A DNA stretch of 57,908 nt, taken from an uncultured Alistipes sp. (GTDB taxonomy: Bacteria > Bacteroidota > Bacteroidia > Bacteroidales > Rikenellaceae). The stretch spans positions 1 to 57,908 of the forward strand of contig CAOJSG010000008.1 in NCBI GenBank assembly GCA_948442615.1. Reading direction: 5' to 3'. Below the pieces are notes generated by a model. The model was not told the origin of the DNA. It ran no database searches and saw nothing but the letters and a program-made list of their open reading frames with translations. Below, piece by piece: positions 17,301-24,601 of the stretch (position 1 is the first letter of the stretch; each line of letters begins with the position of its first letter). The position numbers and the translations under genes were made by a program.

Positions 17301-17513
17301 GCTCTTTTCGAGCGGCTCGGTCACCTCCATTTCGACCTCGTGCGCCGAGGCGCCCGGATAGGTCGCCACGACCATCGCCAGCTTGACCTTGATCTCGGGG
17401 TCTTCGAGCTTGCTCATGTCATAGGCCGAGAGGATGCCTCCTCCGAGCAGCACGGCGATGAAGAAGTAGACGAGCTTCTTGTTGTCGAAAGCCCATTTGC
17501 CGAAGTCGATCAT
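14391..17513 (-). CDS. RND-family efflux transporter permease (AcrB/MdtB-like)
   Basis: 1040 residues, the usual RND length. Twelve transmembrane helices are expected with two large periplasmic loops. The N-terminal helix (VYFFIAVLLGGGILSAYDM), the conserved LEDPEIKVKLAMVVATYPGA porter segment and the helix-4 motif GMLVDNAIVIVDGI are all present. That motif has Asp-Asn where AcrB has Asp-Asp, as in many HAE1/HME-like Bacteroidetes pumps. It probably exports drugs, bile-like amphiphiles or metals, driven by protons. Its start overlaps the adaptor gene's stop by 4 nt (ATGA), so the two subunits are coupled. No TolC/OprM-type outer-membrane factor lies in the window, so one encoded elsewhere must complete the pump. 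Confidence 0.94.
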   Translation of the reverse strand: MIDFGKWAFDNKKLVYFFIAVLLGGGILSAYDMSKLEDPEIKVKLAMVVATYPGASAHEVEMEVTEPLEKSIRTIGDVDDIESWSYNDLALIQVELKSTTRDDTVEQCWDMLRRKVSDTQGALPAGVDVRVQDDFGLVYGMLYALTGDGASERELTDYAALLRRELGNLDGVARVAVYGERTESIDIEMQYAKMATLGVSPMEVLATLKGQNGTFYAGYYDNGDSRVRVTVDDKFRVAEQIRRMVIQGHESDQLRLGDIATVTEGYAEPTRNAMTYDGQRALGIAVAAASGTDIVKVGKQVERRLAEIEAQQLPAGIECHRIFYQPERVTDALMTFLVNLVESVLIVVAILMLTMGFRSGMIIGISLATIVIGSFLLLGMADGSMQRVSLASFILAMGMLVDNAIVIVDGILVDLKLGKPRREALTSIGRRTAVPLLDATLIAILAFLPVFLSPDTAGVYVRDLFIVLAVSLLLSWLLALVHVPLMADHWLKTAPSKGDAQLYDGRIYRWLRAALGFGLRHRISSLCVALVLIALSVWGYKYMRHGFFPDMVYDQLYMEYKLPEGNNSTRVAHDLAEIETYLKSRPEIRSVTASIGGTPARYNLVRSIATPSLSYGELIIDFESTEALDRNIDAIQEELSARYPDAYVKLKRYNIMFKKYPIEVLFTGPDPAVLHALADSTRRIMERTPEVCLITTDWEPAVPVLGIDYEQSAARRAGLSRQDISTSVLAAAGGIPVGTFYEGTHKQTIYLKCTEADGMPVENLENVPLFSMLPNLSSLLDRETLMELKSGRFDLNKAVETVLRTTPLKQVSRGVEVRWEDPVVPRYNGRRAQKVMCSPAAGVETEAARRAVAARVERLTLPAGYTLEWEGEKGASDQTMGYLFQKVPLGIVLMIGVLIFLFGDYRKPLIIVCGIPLLAIGIVGAMLITGKTFTFCAIVGALGLVGMMIKNCIVLMDEIGDQIARGVAPAEALVSSTESRLRPVMMASLTTILGMIPLLSDAMFGPMAATIMGGLLFSTFATLFFVPIFYALFFRIRTDR

Positions 17514-18568
17514 AACATGCCTCCTATGTTGGTCGCCGACGCTGCGGCCCGGGGTTTCACTTGTTGTCCTTCGTGCAGCCGGTGCACGCCCGAGGTCACG
17601 ATCCGGTCGCCGGCCGCGAGTCCGCCTCCGACGACGGCCGTTCCGTCATTCGTCAGCCGTTCGATGGCGACGGTTCGGCGCTCGACGGTGTTGTCCGGGC
17701 GCAGGAGCCATACCGAGCTTTCGCCCTCGTGCGAGAAGAGCGCGGTGGCGGGCACCCCGAGGCGGGCGTCTTCGGGCGTTCGCAGGCGGAGCGTGACCAG
17801 CGTGTTCATGCCGGGGGCCGGAGCGGGGTCGATGCCCGACGGTACGGCGAGCCGCGCGGCGTAGAGCTGGTTGGCGTTGGCCTTGGGGGCGATGCTCAGC
17901 AGTCGCAGGGGGATCCGTTCGGCGGGCAGGAAGTCGAACGAGGCCTCGAACGCTTCGAAATCGCGCCGGCGGACGTAGACCGAAGCCGGAATGTTGATGA
18001 CGACCTCGGGAAGTCCGGCCGAGACGATCGTCGCCACGGGCATGCCGGCGGCCACGACGGTCGGCGGATCGAACAGGCGCCGCTGCATGTAGCCGTCGAA
18101 CGGAGCGCGTATTTCGGTGTCGGCCAGCTGGTTCCGGGCGTGTTCGTATTTCGCGGCGATCTGCCGCAGCCCGTAGCGGGCCTTGTCGTAGGAGTCCGAG
18201 GTGGCTACGCTGTCGGCATGGAGCGCCTCGATGCGGCGGGCTTCCGCCTCGATGCGGCGGTACTCCGCCTCGGCCGCCTCGGCCTGGAGCCGGTAGTCGC
18301 GCGGGTCGAGGCGGGCCAGCAGCTGGCCTTCGACGATCCGGTCGCCCTCTTCGGCGAAGAGCTGCTGCAGCGTGCCGCTCACCTTGAATGCGAGACCCAC
18401 CTCGTCGGCCGCTTCGACCCTGCCCGGGAATTCCAGTGCGGGAAGCGTCGTGCAGGGGCCGACCGTGTCGATCCGTACGACGGGAGGCTGTTCGGTGCCG
18501 GTATGCCGATTCGCACAACCGTAGGCGCAGAGGGCGCCGGCTGCGAGAAATAGAATCTTCGATTTCAT
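17510..18568 (-). CDS. RND pump periplasmic adaptor (membrane fusion protein), lipoprotein
   Basis: 352 residues. The signal peptide ends in lipobox Ala-Tyr-Gly-Cys (Cys18), so it is a lipid-anchored adaptor like AcrA. Then come a barrel-sandwich half (EFPGRVEAADEVGLAFKVSG), a helical hairpin with heptad character (about residues 85-140, GQLLARLDPRDYRLQAEAAE), and the returning half with TEIRAPFDGYMQRRL and a beta-barrel domain. It connects the RND permease to an outer-membrane channel. ATG at 18568 was preferred over an in-frame start at 18622 because it gives a proper lipoprotein signal. A TACTTTTG -7 element lies 19 nt upstream, facing a divergent AraC regulator. Confidence 0.93.
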   Translation of the reverse strand: MKSKILFLAAGALCAYGCANRHTGTEQPPVVRIDTVGPCTTLPALEFPGRVEAADEVGLAFKVSGTLQQLFAEEGDRIVEGQLLARLDPRDYRLQAEAAEAEYRRIEAEARRIEALHADSVATSDSYDKARYGLRQIAAKYEHARNQLADTEIRAPFDGYMQRRLFDPPTVVAAGMPVATIVSAGLPEVVINIPASVYVRRRDFEAFEASFDFLPAERIPLRLLSIAPKANANQLYAARLAVPSGIDPAPAPGMNTLVTLRLRTPEDARLGVPATALFSHEGESSVWLLRPDNTVERRTVAIERLTNDGTAVVGGGLAAGDRIVTSGVHRLHEGQQVKPRAAASATNIGGML

Positions 18569-18587
18569 TTCGTCTCTGTTTTTTTTG

Positions 18588-18595
18588 CAAAAGTA
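18588..18595 (-). promoter_or_regulatory. -7 element (TACTTTTG) of the RND pump operon
   Basis: Minus-strand TACTTTTG, 19 nt from the adaptor ATG. It shares the 162-bp intergenic region with the divergent AraC gene; that gene's own candidate element, TTTTTTTG at 18705-18712, is a poor match. Confidence 0.55.
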
Positions 18596-18730
18596 GGCGG
18601 CCGCGGCCAATGCGTAAAGCATGATAATGAGGGTTTGTTGTCCGATTCGTTCGATACGTGTGCTTTTTATGGATCCGGCAATCCGTTTTTTCGGGAAAAA
18701 TTCGTTTTTTTGTACGAAAAAAGCGAACGT

Positions 18731-19567
18731 ATGGAATCACGCGATCTTCCGCGAATCGGACTGCTCGACGTGGACAAGGCGTCGGCCGAGGCACTCGGTC
18801 CGGTCATCCATCTCGACAAGAACGGATTTTTCTATTGCATGCAGGGCTGTCTGAAGCTGGCGCTCGACGGCCGGGTCTTCGAGCTGCGCAGCGGCGACAT
18901 GTACATCTATCCGCCCTTCTCGCAGACCTACATCGGGGAGATGAGCGACGACCTGCGCGGTGTGATCGGTATGGCCGATTTCGACTTCGTCCTGTCGGCG
19001 CTCGATCCGGTCGCCAATACCGGAAGCCACATCTACGTGCGCGAGAATCCCTGCATCTCGCTCGACGGCGAGCAGTGCCGGCGCATCGAGGAGCTGATCG
19101 AGGCGGTGCGGCGGCGCGAGGGCGACGAGGCGGGCATCGTGCAGATGCAGCTGCTCCCCACGCTGGGCAAGGCGCTGTGCTACGAAATCCTGGCCGCCTA
19201 TTTCGCCAACTATCCCCTCCAGCCCCTGAAACAGGATCGCAAGGACAAGATCTTCCACAATTTCCTCTTCGCGCTCCACCAGCATTTCCGCACCCATCGC
19301 GACGTGGCCTACTATGCCGGGCTGCAATGCCTCACGCCGCGCTACTTCACGACCATCGTCCGCGAGACCTCGGGGCGCACCGCATTGCAGTGGATCACCA
19401 TGTCGGTCGTGGCGGAGGCCAAGAAGCAGCTCTCCGACCCCAACCGGAGCGTTAAGGAGATCGCCGATTCGCTGGGATTCTCCAACCAGTCGTTTTTCGG
19501 CCGTTATTTCAAACAGTACGAGGGGGTTTCGCCCACGGAGTTCCGCGCCACGCGCCATGCCGGGTAG
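18731..19567 (+). CDS. AraC-family transcriptional regulator, probable RND pump regulator
   Basis: 278 residues. N-terminal cupin-like domain (about residues 15-140; LDGRVFELRSGDMYIYPPFS is a typical beta-roll segment) and C-terminal AraC DNA-binding domain with VAYYAGLQCLTPRYFTTIVR in the first helix-turn-helix and VKEIADSLGFSNQSFFGRYF with EGVSPTEFRATR in the second. An earlier in-frame ATG at 18635 would add 32 unlikely residues; ATG at 18731 is preferred. It is divergent from the RND pump with 162 bp between starts, the usual arrangement for a local regulator. It may sense a pump substrate; no ligand can be inferred. Confidence 0.88.
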   Translation: MESRDLPRIGLLDVDKASAEALGPVIHLDKNGFFYCMQGCLKLALDGRVFELRSGDMYIYPPFSQTYIGEMSDDLRGVIGMADFDFVLSALDPVANTGSHIYVRENPCISLDGEQCRRIEELIEAVRRREGDEAGIVQMQLLPTLGKALCYEILAAYFANYPLQPLKQDRKDKIFHNFLFALHQHFRTHRDVAYYAGLQCLTPRYFTTIVRETSGRTALQWITMSVVAEAKKQLSDPNRSVKEIADSLGFSNQSFFGRYFKQYEGVSPTEFRATRHAG

Positions 19568-19582
19568 CGGACGGGCCGCTGC

Positions 19583-19628
19583 GAAGAAAAAAGAAAGAGG
19601 GCGTCTGCCGAACACGCAGACGCCCTCT
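19583..19628 (-). terminator. Terminator of rnpB
   Basis: 13-bp stem AGAGGGCGTCTGC / GCAGACGCCCTCT with a 7-nt loop. Read on the minus strand it is followed by a T-rich tail (complement of 19583-19595), so it ends the rnpB transcript. It could also help stop the AraC gene on the other strand, but that side has no T-run. Confidence 0.8.
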
Positions 19629-19635
19629 TCGGGTT

Positions 19636-19998
19636 TGCAGGCCCTGTAAGCCGGGTTCTGTACCCGGACTGCGCAGGTCCGGGTCTCTGTCATTTATCTA
19701 CGGCGGCAGTCGCCTGCCGTCTCCAGCAACCTACCCCCCGGCATCGGACGAGCAACCCTTGACTGCCGGTATACATGGTCTTGCAACCCACGAGACGTAC
19801 GGCCGGACGACATCGCTGCCTCCGCGGTGGGCTCTTACCCCGCCTTTTCACCCTTGCCTGCCGGGAATCCCGGCGGGCGGTCATTCTCTGTTACGCTGCT
19901 ATACCCTCACGGGTATCAAGTCGTTAGCTTGCGTGGTGCTCTGTGTTGCCCGGACTTTCCTCCCCCGGCCGGAGCCGGCGGCGACAGAGCGGGCCTGC
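19636..19998 (-). ncRNA. rnpB: RNase P RNA, bacterial class A
   Basis: The minus strand carries the hallmark sequence GAGGAAAGUCCGGGC (complement of 19948-19962) followed by AACACAGAGCACCACG, and near the 3' end ACAGAACCCGGCUUAC (complement of 19646-19661). The two ends pair (GCAGGCCC with GGGCCUGC) to form helix P1, which sets the boundaries at about 19998 and 19636, roughly 363 nt. RNase P removes the 5' leader from pre-tRNAs; the protein subunit gene rnpA is at 39621 in this window. A TATCTTTG promoter element lies just upstream and a terminator just downstream. Exact ends are good to within a few bases. Confidence 0.95.
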
Positions 19999-20002
19999 GC
20001 CG

Positions 20003-20010
20003 CAAAGATA
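20003..20010 (-). promoter_or_regulatory. -7 element (TATCTTTG) of rnpB
   Basis: Minus-strand TATCTTTG placed so that the start point, 5 to 7 nt on, coincides with the first base of helix P1. Confidence 0.7.
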
Positions 20011-20127
20011 GTCATTTCGCCGGAAATAACGGGCTGCCGCCCGAAATTTCGTTCCGCGCTCCGCTGCGGAGTCTTCCCGACTGCCGCCGGCGCAGGTACG
20101 CGGCGGGACGGCGGAGGCGTCCCGGCC

Positions 20128-20153
20128 GTCAGAACATGCCGTCAGAACATGCC
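20128..20153. repeat. 13-bp tandem duplication across the porin stop codon
   Basis: GTCAGAACATGCC occurs twice without a gap (20128-20140 and 20141-20153). On the coding strand the second copy contains the last residues and stop of the porin, and the first copy repeats them just after the stop. Confidence 0.9.
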
Positions 20154-21191
20154 GGTGAACATCGCCGTCAGGACGTTGCGGCCGTCGGTCTGCCGGTCGG
20201 CATAGTCTTCATAGGTGTAGTTCAGTTGGCAGCGCAGGTATTTCACCGGGGCCCAGACCAGCCCTGCCGTGTAGTTGGTCTGGCGGACCGACGCGCGGGA
20301 GGTGTCGCTTTCGTAGGTGTCGTACCGCACCACGGGCATCAGCGACCGGGTCGCGCGCCAGCCTCCCGTGACGTACCAGCCCGCACTCTCCGTGTCGCCC
20401 GTCTTGCCGCCGATCCATTCGCCGCGCACCACGCCTGCGCCGCGGTCGTAGCAGACGCCTGCGCCGTAGCGGACGCGGCGCAGGTAGTTCTCGCCGTATT
20501 CGCCCCGGTAGTAGGAGCCCGAGAGCAGCAGGCCGCGGACCGGTTTGAGGGTCAGACGGGCCGCGATGTCCTTCGACCGGTTCTTGTCCTTGGTGTTGAT
20601 GCCCGAGCCGTTGAACACGCCGAAGTCGTAGTTTATCAGACGATAGCCGTCGCGTTCGATCAGACCGCCCCAGAGCGTCGCGCCCATGTCGCGCCCCGTG
20701 GAGGCGAGCGTACCCCCTCCGATCGGCTCGGAGAGTCCCATGAGGCGCTGCAGCGCCATCGGATAGTCGATCAGCTCGAGCCGCAGCGGCGGATAGTCGG
20801 TGTTCTCGATCGAGAAGGGGACCTTGTACTGGCCCACCTTGAGATTGAGCGCTCCGCAGGGTGTGTATTGCACGTAGGCGTCGACGATCTTGGGCGACGA
20901 GGCGAACTCGACCTGCAGGCGGTAGTCGAGCCGGTCGCGGACGATATCGCCCGCGAGGCTCAGGCGGATGCGTTTGATGAAGAAGGTTGAGGAATTGTCC
21001 GACCATTCGTAGCCGGTCTGCAGATAACCCGAGATCCGGGGCAGGTGCTCCAGCACGCGGCTCCATTTCGAGTTCTTCGTTTCGAGGCGTTCGACGCGTG
21101 CGGAGAGGGTCGAGTCGGGCTGCGGGGCGGGCGTCTGCGCGCAGAGCGCGGCCGTGGCGCAGAGTGCGAGCAGAGTCGGGACGATTTTCAT
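20142..21191 (-). CDS. Outer-membrane porin, OprO/OprP (phosphate-selective porin) family
   Basis: 349 residues. Sec signal peptide (MKIVPTLLALCATAALCAQ), a short coiled-coil stretch LSARVERLETKNSKW that may trimerise or bind peptidoglycan, then an amphipathic beta-strand domain typical of porin O/P: ISGYLQTGYEW, FFIKRIRLSLAGDI, LKVGQYKVPFSIEN, ending in a terminal Phe (FTGMF), the Bam-recognition signal. The family name comes from Pseudomonas OprP; in Bacteroidales such porins are often near phosphate genes, and a PiT transporter lies at 54310, but they are not adjacent. Substrate is uncertain. A weak promoter (TTG-N20-GATCTTTG) lies upstream. Confidence 0.85.
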   Translation of the reverse strand: MKIVPTLLALCATAALCAQTPAPQPDSTLSARVERLETKNSKWSRVLEHLPRISGYLQTGYEWSDNSSTFFIKRIRLSLAGDIVRDRLDYRLQVEFASSPKIVDAYVQYTPCGALNLKVGQYKVPFSIENTDYPPLRLELIDYPMALQRLMGLSEPIGGGTLASTGRDMGATLWGGLIERDGYRLINYDFGVFNGSGINTKDKNRSKDIAARLTLKPVRGLLLSGSYYRGEYGENYLRRVRYGAGVCYDRGAGVVRGEWIGGKTGDTESAGWYVTGGWRATRSLMPVVRYDTYESDTSRASVRQTNYTAGLVWAPVKYLRCQLNYTYEDYADRQTDGRNVLTAMFTGMF

Positions 21192-21275
21192 GGCGTTCGG
21201 GTTTGGCGTTCGGCATCGGGGCCCGTGCGGTGCGGTCTGTCGCGGATCGGGCGGCGCCGGCCGTTATTCTTCGGG

Positions 21276-21306
21276 CAAAGATCGGAATTTCCGCGCAAAC
21301 GGTCAA
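21276..21306 (-). promoter_or_regulatory. Probable porin promoter (TTG-N20-GATCTTTG)
   Basis: Minus strand: TTG complement at 21304-21306 and GATCTTTG at 21276-21283, with one mismatch to TAnnTTTG. The leader would be about 80 nt. Confidence 0.45.
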
Positions 21307-21401
21307 TAACGGCCGTCCGCAATTGCGCTTTCCGGCGCCGAAATCGCGGAATGCGGATGCTGCCGCCCGGATGCGGACGCTGCGGATCGCCGTGCGGCGC
21401 G

Positions 21402-21785
21402 TCAGCGCGGCATGGGGAACGAGAGCGTGCGCGCGTCGAGATAGGCGTCGGGGAAAGGCCCCCAGTTGCCGGCCTGCCCGTTCGAGATGTTGAAGTGCTG
21501 CCCCATGCGCAGCGTGTTGTTGTCGAGCACGGTCACGCGGGCCGGCAGCGCATGCTGCGGGATGATCACCACCGAGGTCATCGATACGGCGGGAGCCGGC
21601 CGTTCGAACTCCGCCGTGCGGTAGTCGGGCCGGTCGGGCCAGCGGCGGGCCAGCGAATCGACCGTATCGAAACGCATCGCCGCCGGCAGCGAGTCCGTCG
21701 GGGCGAAGCGGAATTTCGACGGCTCCTGCGCCGCCGCGGCGAGGATGAAGGCGAGTGCCGGGAGTAGGATGAGCTTCTTTTTCAT
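21402..21785 (-). CDS. Small secreted protein of unknown function
   Basis: 127 residues with a Sec signal peptide (MKKKLILLPALAFILAAAAQ). The mature part has no known domain. The C-terminal half includes VTVLDNNTLRMGQHFNISNG and ends TLSFPMPR. No cysteine or catalytic motif is seen. It is 64 nt downstream of recO and probably the last gene of the prmA-recO transcript. It could be a periplasmic or outer-membrane-associated factor; I do not recognise a family. Confidence 0.75.
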   Translation of the reverse strand: MKKKLILLPALAFILAAAAQEPSKFRFAPTDSLPAAMRFDTVDSLARRWPDRPDYRTAEFERPAPAVSMTSVVIIPQHALPARVTVLDNNTLRMGQHFNISNGQAGNWGPFPDAYLDARTLSFPMPR

Positions 21786-21849
21786 GTCCGTACGTATTTG
21801 AGGGTGCGTATCCGCGGGTGCGGGCGGTGCGCGGGTCTTCTGTGCGGGT

Positions 21850-22575
21850 TCAGAATACCTCCCGCAAAATTCGCACCGACTGTACGGCGTTCACCGCATC
21901 GAGGTGGTAGGCATAGTAGACCAGCATGGCGTTGAGGAACTCGACGCGCTGCGTGCGGTTCAGCCCGATCTCGGCCAGCAGCAGCACGTCGCATTCGATC
22001 AGGTCGTGGAAGATGCGGGCGTTTTCGCGCGACATGCAGCTTTCGTGCGCGGGCCGCAGCGGCGTGTAGAGTCCTTCGCGGTAGTCGAACCAGGCGTCGG
22101 GCGAATAGTCGTTGCCGGGGAAGAACCCGAGGAACCGGCTCAGGTGCGCCAGAAACCACAGGTGGAAGTTGGCGGTCCCTTCGTGCAGCGCGTCGAGCGC
22201 CTCGACGCTGCCCCACACGAAGTCGAACAGCGCCCGGTTCGGCTCGCTCTCCTTGACCAGCCGGTAGAGGACCTCGGCCATGAAGAGGGCGACGGTCGAT
22301 TTGCGGACGTCGAACGGGATGCTCTGCAGGACCAGACCGCTGCGTACTTCGCGGAACCGGTCGAGCTGCTGGCGCGGCGACTCCAGCCCTTCGAACTCGA
22401 GGGCGAACATGGGTTGGAAGAGCGCCAGTTTCGAACCCCGGCCCCGTGCGCTGCGGACGCCCTGCACCATGAAGTTGCGCCGCCCGCCCGCTTCGGTCAG
22501 CAGGTAGGCCACCATCGACGAGTCGCCGTATTTGATCGTATGGAGCACGATGCCCCGGCTTTTGTAGGTTTTCAA
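21850..22575 (-). CDS. recO: DNA repair protein RecO
   Basis: 241 residues counting the initiator. RecO works with RecR to load RecA on SSB-coated DNA. The N-terminal OB-fold region is recognisable (KSRGIVLHTIKYGDSSMVAYLLTEAGGRRNFMVQGVRS), followed by LALFQPMFALEFE and a helical C-terminus with LSRFLGFFPGNDY. The likely initiator is TTG at 22575-22573; no in-frame ATG or GTG gives a conserved N-terminus, and alignment from memory with Bacteroides RecO supports starting here. The zinc-binding Cys cluster of some RecO proteins is absent, as in other Bacteroidetes. It is 39 nt after prmA. Confidence 0.88.
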   Translation of the reverse strand: MKTYKSRGIVLHTIKYGDSSMVAYLLTEAGGRRNFMVQGVRSARGRGSKLALFQPMFALEFEGLESPRQQLDRFREVRSGLVLQSIPFDVRKSTVALFMAEVLYRLVKESEPNRALFDFVWGSVEALDALHEGTANFHLWFLAHLSRFLGFFPGNDYSPDAWFDYREGLYTPLRPAHESCMSRENARIFHDLIECDVLLLAEIGLNRTQRVEFLNAMLVYYAYHLDAVNAVQSVRILREVF

Positions 22576-22614
22576 CGGGAGGGAGATTGTCGTGTCGGGT
22601 TGTCGGCGGCCGGT

Positions 22615-23463
22615 CTACGCCGCCTCGGGCCGGCGGCCCTCCTTTCTGCACAGGACGGCGGCCCAGCCGTCGCGTTCGCGCGTTTCGGCGACCGTCAGCC
22701 CCAGCTTCGCGGCTTCGGCTGCGATGGCGCCGACGTCCTGGGTCAGGAATCCGCTCATCGCCAGCTCGCCGCCCGGGAGCAGCGCCGCAGCGTAGGCCGC
22801 CATGTCGTGCAGCAGGATGTTGCGGTTGATGTTGGCCAGGATGAAGTCGTAGCGCCGTCCGGCGATGCGGCGCACGTCGCCCAGGATCGGTTCGATCCGG
22901 TCTGCCGTGCCGTTCGCCGCGATGTTCTCCCGGCAGTTCGCGTCGGCCCAGTCGTCGATGTCCACCGCGTCGACGTGCGCCGCCCCGCGTTTGGCGGCCA
23001 GTATGGCCAGCACGCCCGTGCCGCTGCCCATGTCCAGCCCCCGGCGCCGCTCCAGCTCGAGGTCGAGGACGATGCCGGCCATCAGGCAGGTGGTGGCGTG
23101 GTGTCCCGTGCCGAACGACATGCGGGGCATGATGACGATCTCTTCGGTCCCCTCGGCGGCGGGCGCGTGGAACGGGGCGCGGATCAGTAGCCGTCCGTCG
23201 ACCTCCACGGGGGTGAAGTTGCGCTCCCATTCGGCGTTCCAGTCCTGCGTCTCGATGGCTACGTAGCGGCCCGGCGTGCCGTAGTGCGCCAGCAGCGCAT
23301 CGACCTCGGGCTTGCAGTCGGCCAGCCGCTCCTTGGGGATGTAGGCCTTGAGCGAGCCGTTCTCGGTCTCGAAGCTCTCGAAGGGGTATTCCGCCAGCTC
23401 CGCGGTGAGGATTTCGGCCGTTTCGGCGGTCGGAACGGGGATATTCAGTGCGACGTAATCCAT
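22615..23463 (-). CDS. prmA: Ribosomal protein L11 methyltransferase
   Basis: 282 residues. It trimethylates ribosomal protein L11 using S-adenosylmethionine. N-terminal substrate-recognition domain (1-90), then a class I methyltransferase fold with FGTGHHATTCLMAG (about 117-130), motif I LDMGSGTGVLAILAAKRGA, VDIDDWADANCRENIAANG, and motif IV FILANINRNILL (NPF/Y-like position). Length matches the family. It starts the prmA-recO-small secreted protein unit and faces xerD across 69 bp; a TAAATTTG -7 element (23495-23502) lies upstream. Confidence 0.95.
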   Translation of the reverse strand: MDYVALNIPVPTAETAEILTAELAEYPFESFETENGSLKAYIPKERLADCKPEVDALLAHYGTPGRYVAIETQDWNAEWERNFTPVEVDGRLLIRAPFHAPAAEGTEEIVIMPRMSFGTGHHATTCLMAGIVLDLELERRRGLDMGSGTGVLAILAAKRGAAHVDAVDIDDWADANCRENIAANGTADRIEPILGDVRRIAGRRYDFILANINRNILLHDMAAYAAALLPGGELAMSGFLTQDVGAIAAEAAKLGLTVAETRERDGWAAVLCRKEGRRPEAA

Positions 23464-23494
23464 ATTATGTAAAATTTATCGTATCTTCGCTGGG

Positions 23495-23502
23495 CAAATT
23501 TA
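23495..23502 (-). promoter_or_regulatory. -7 element (TAAATTTG) of the prmA-recO unit
   Basis: Minus-strand TAAATTTG, 31 nt from the prmA ATG. The divergent xerD start has only a weaker TATCTTCG (23482-23489) on the plus strand. Confidence 0.6.
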
Positions 23503-23532
23503 GAGATAATCTTCGAAACACGCTACCCGGAC

Positions 23533-24429
23533 ATGGTTGAAAACGATAAAAAATGGCGTGATACGGCACATCGTTACCGGACCTACATCAAACTGGAGAA
23601 GCGGCTGTCGGACAACACGGTCGCATCGTACATGCGCGATCTCGAGCTGTTTTCCCGTTTCATCCTGCACAACTACGGCGTGGAGCCGAAGCGGGTCGAG
23701 ACGGCGATGATCGAGCGTTACATGGGCTGGCTGTTCGAGCAGGGGCGGCGCAAGAGTTCGCAGGCGCGGATTCTGAGCGCGATCAAGAGCTTCTACAACT
23801 ACCTGCTGTTCGGCGAGCGGCTGGACGTATCGCCCGCCGAGCCGGTCGGCGCTCCCAAGTGCGGACGGCCGCTGCCCGACGTGCTCTCGACCGACGAGAT
23901 CGACCGGATCATCGCCGCGGTGGACACCCGGACCGTGAAGGGACGGCGCGACAGCGCCATCCTGGAGGTGCTCTACTCCTGCGGCCTGCGGGTTTCGGAG
24001 CTGGTGTCGCTGCGGCTGTGCGACCTCTTCTTCGGCGAGGGCTATATCCGCGTGATCGGCAAGGGCGACAAGCAGCGTCTGGTGCCGATCAGCGCCGTCG
24101 CCCGCGACAAGATCCAGATCTACCTCGAAGACCGTCGCTGCGTGCAGAGCCGCGACGAGCGGGTCTTTCTCAACAACCGGGGCAGCGGCCTCACGCGCGT
24201 GATGATCTTCACGCTGCTGCGGCAGGCGGCCCTGCGTGCGGGGATCACCGCCAGGATCAGTCCGCATACGTTCCGCCATTCGTTCGCCACGCATCTGCTG
24301 CGGGGCGGCGCCGGCATCCGCCAAGTGCAGGAGATGCTGGGCCACGAGAGCATCGTGACGACCGAGATTTATACGCACCTGGACATCGGCGATCTGCGCC
24401 GGACGGTCGAGGAGTGCCTGACGGTGTGA
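23533..24429 (+). CDS. xerD: Tyrosine recombinase XerD
   Basis: 298 residues. With XerC it resolves chromosome dimers at dif. A SAM-like N-terminal core-binding domain (about 10-100) precedes the catalytic domain (about 110-290). All active-site residues are seen: Arg153 (SCGLRVSEL), Lys177 (IGKGDKQR), His245 and Arg248 (HTFRHSFATHLL), His271 (LGHESI) and nucleophile Tyr280 (EIYTHLD). Length and motifs fit chromosomal Xer proteins, not a mobile integrase: no attachment site or element genes are nearby. Confidence 0.94.
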   Translation: MVENDKKWRDTAHRYRTYIKLEKRLSDNTVASYMRDLELFSRFILHNYGVEPKRVETAMIERYMGWLFEQGRRKSSQARILSAIKSFYNYLLFGERLDVSPAEPVGAPKCGRPLPDVLSTDEIDRIIAAVDTRTVKGRRDSAILEVLYSCGLRVSELVSLRLCDLFFGEGYIRVIGKGDKQRLVPISAVARDKIQIYLEDRRCVQSRDERVFLNNRGSGLTRVMIFTLLRQAALRAGITARISPHTFRHSFATHLLRGGAGIRQVQEMLGHESIVTTEIYTHLDIGDLRRTVEECLTV

Positions 24430-24540
24430 GCCGGCTGCGCGGAGCGGCCGGGTGCTGCGTGCGGCGGCTCGGGCTGCACGCAGGGTCCGGTCTTCCGGCG
24501 CAGGAATCCGGTCGCGGGGCGGCGGCGTATCGCTCCGGCA

Positions 24541-24579
24541 AAACGAACAGCGGCGACCCTTTCGAGGGTCGTCGCTGCG
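24541..24579 (-). terminator. Terminator of the M13 peptidase gene
   Basis: GC-rich hairpin with UUCG-type loop (GCGGCGACCC TTTCG AGGGTCGTCGC, about 24550-24578). On the minus strand it is followed by GTTCGTTTT, and it is 23 nt after the M13 stop. Confidence 0.7.
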
Positions 24580-24601
24580 TTGTCGTCCGGTCGTCCGGAA
24601 G

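Noticed and set aside
19759..20205. Open reading frames inside and beside the RNase P RNA gene
   Set aside because: They lie on the opposite strand of rnpB and have the composition of structural RNA. No start or promoter supports them.
23533..24429. XerD as a mobile-element integrase
   Set aside because: No attachment repeats, relaxase, excisionase or cargo are near; sequence and length fit chromosomal XerD.
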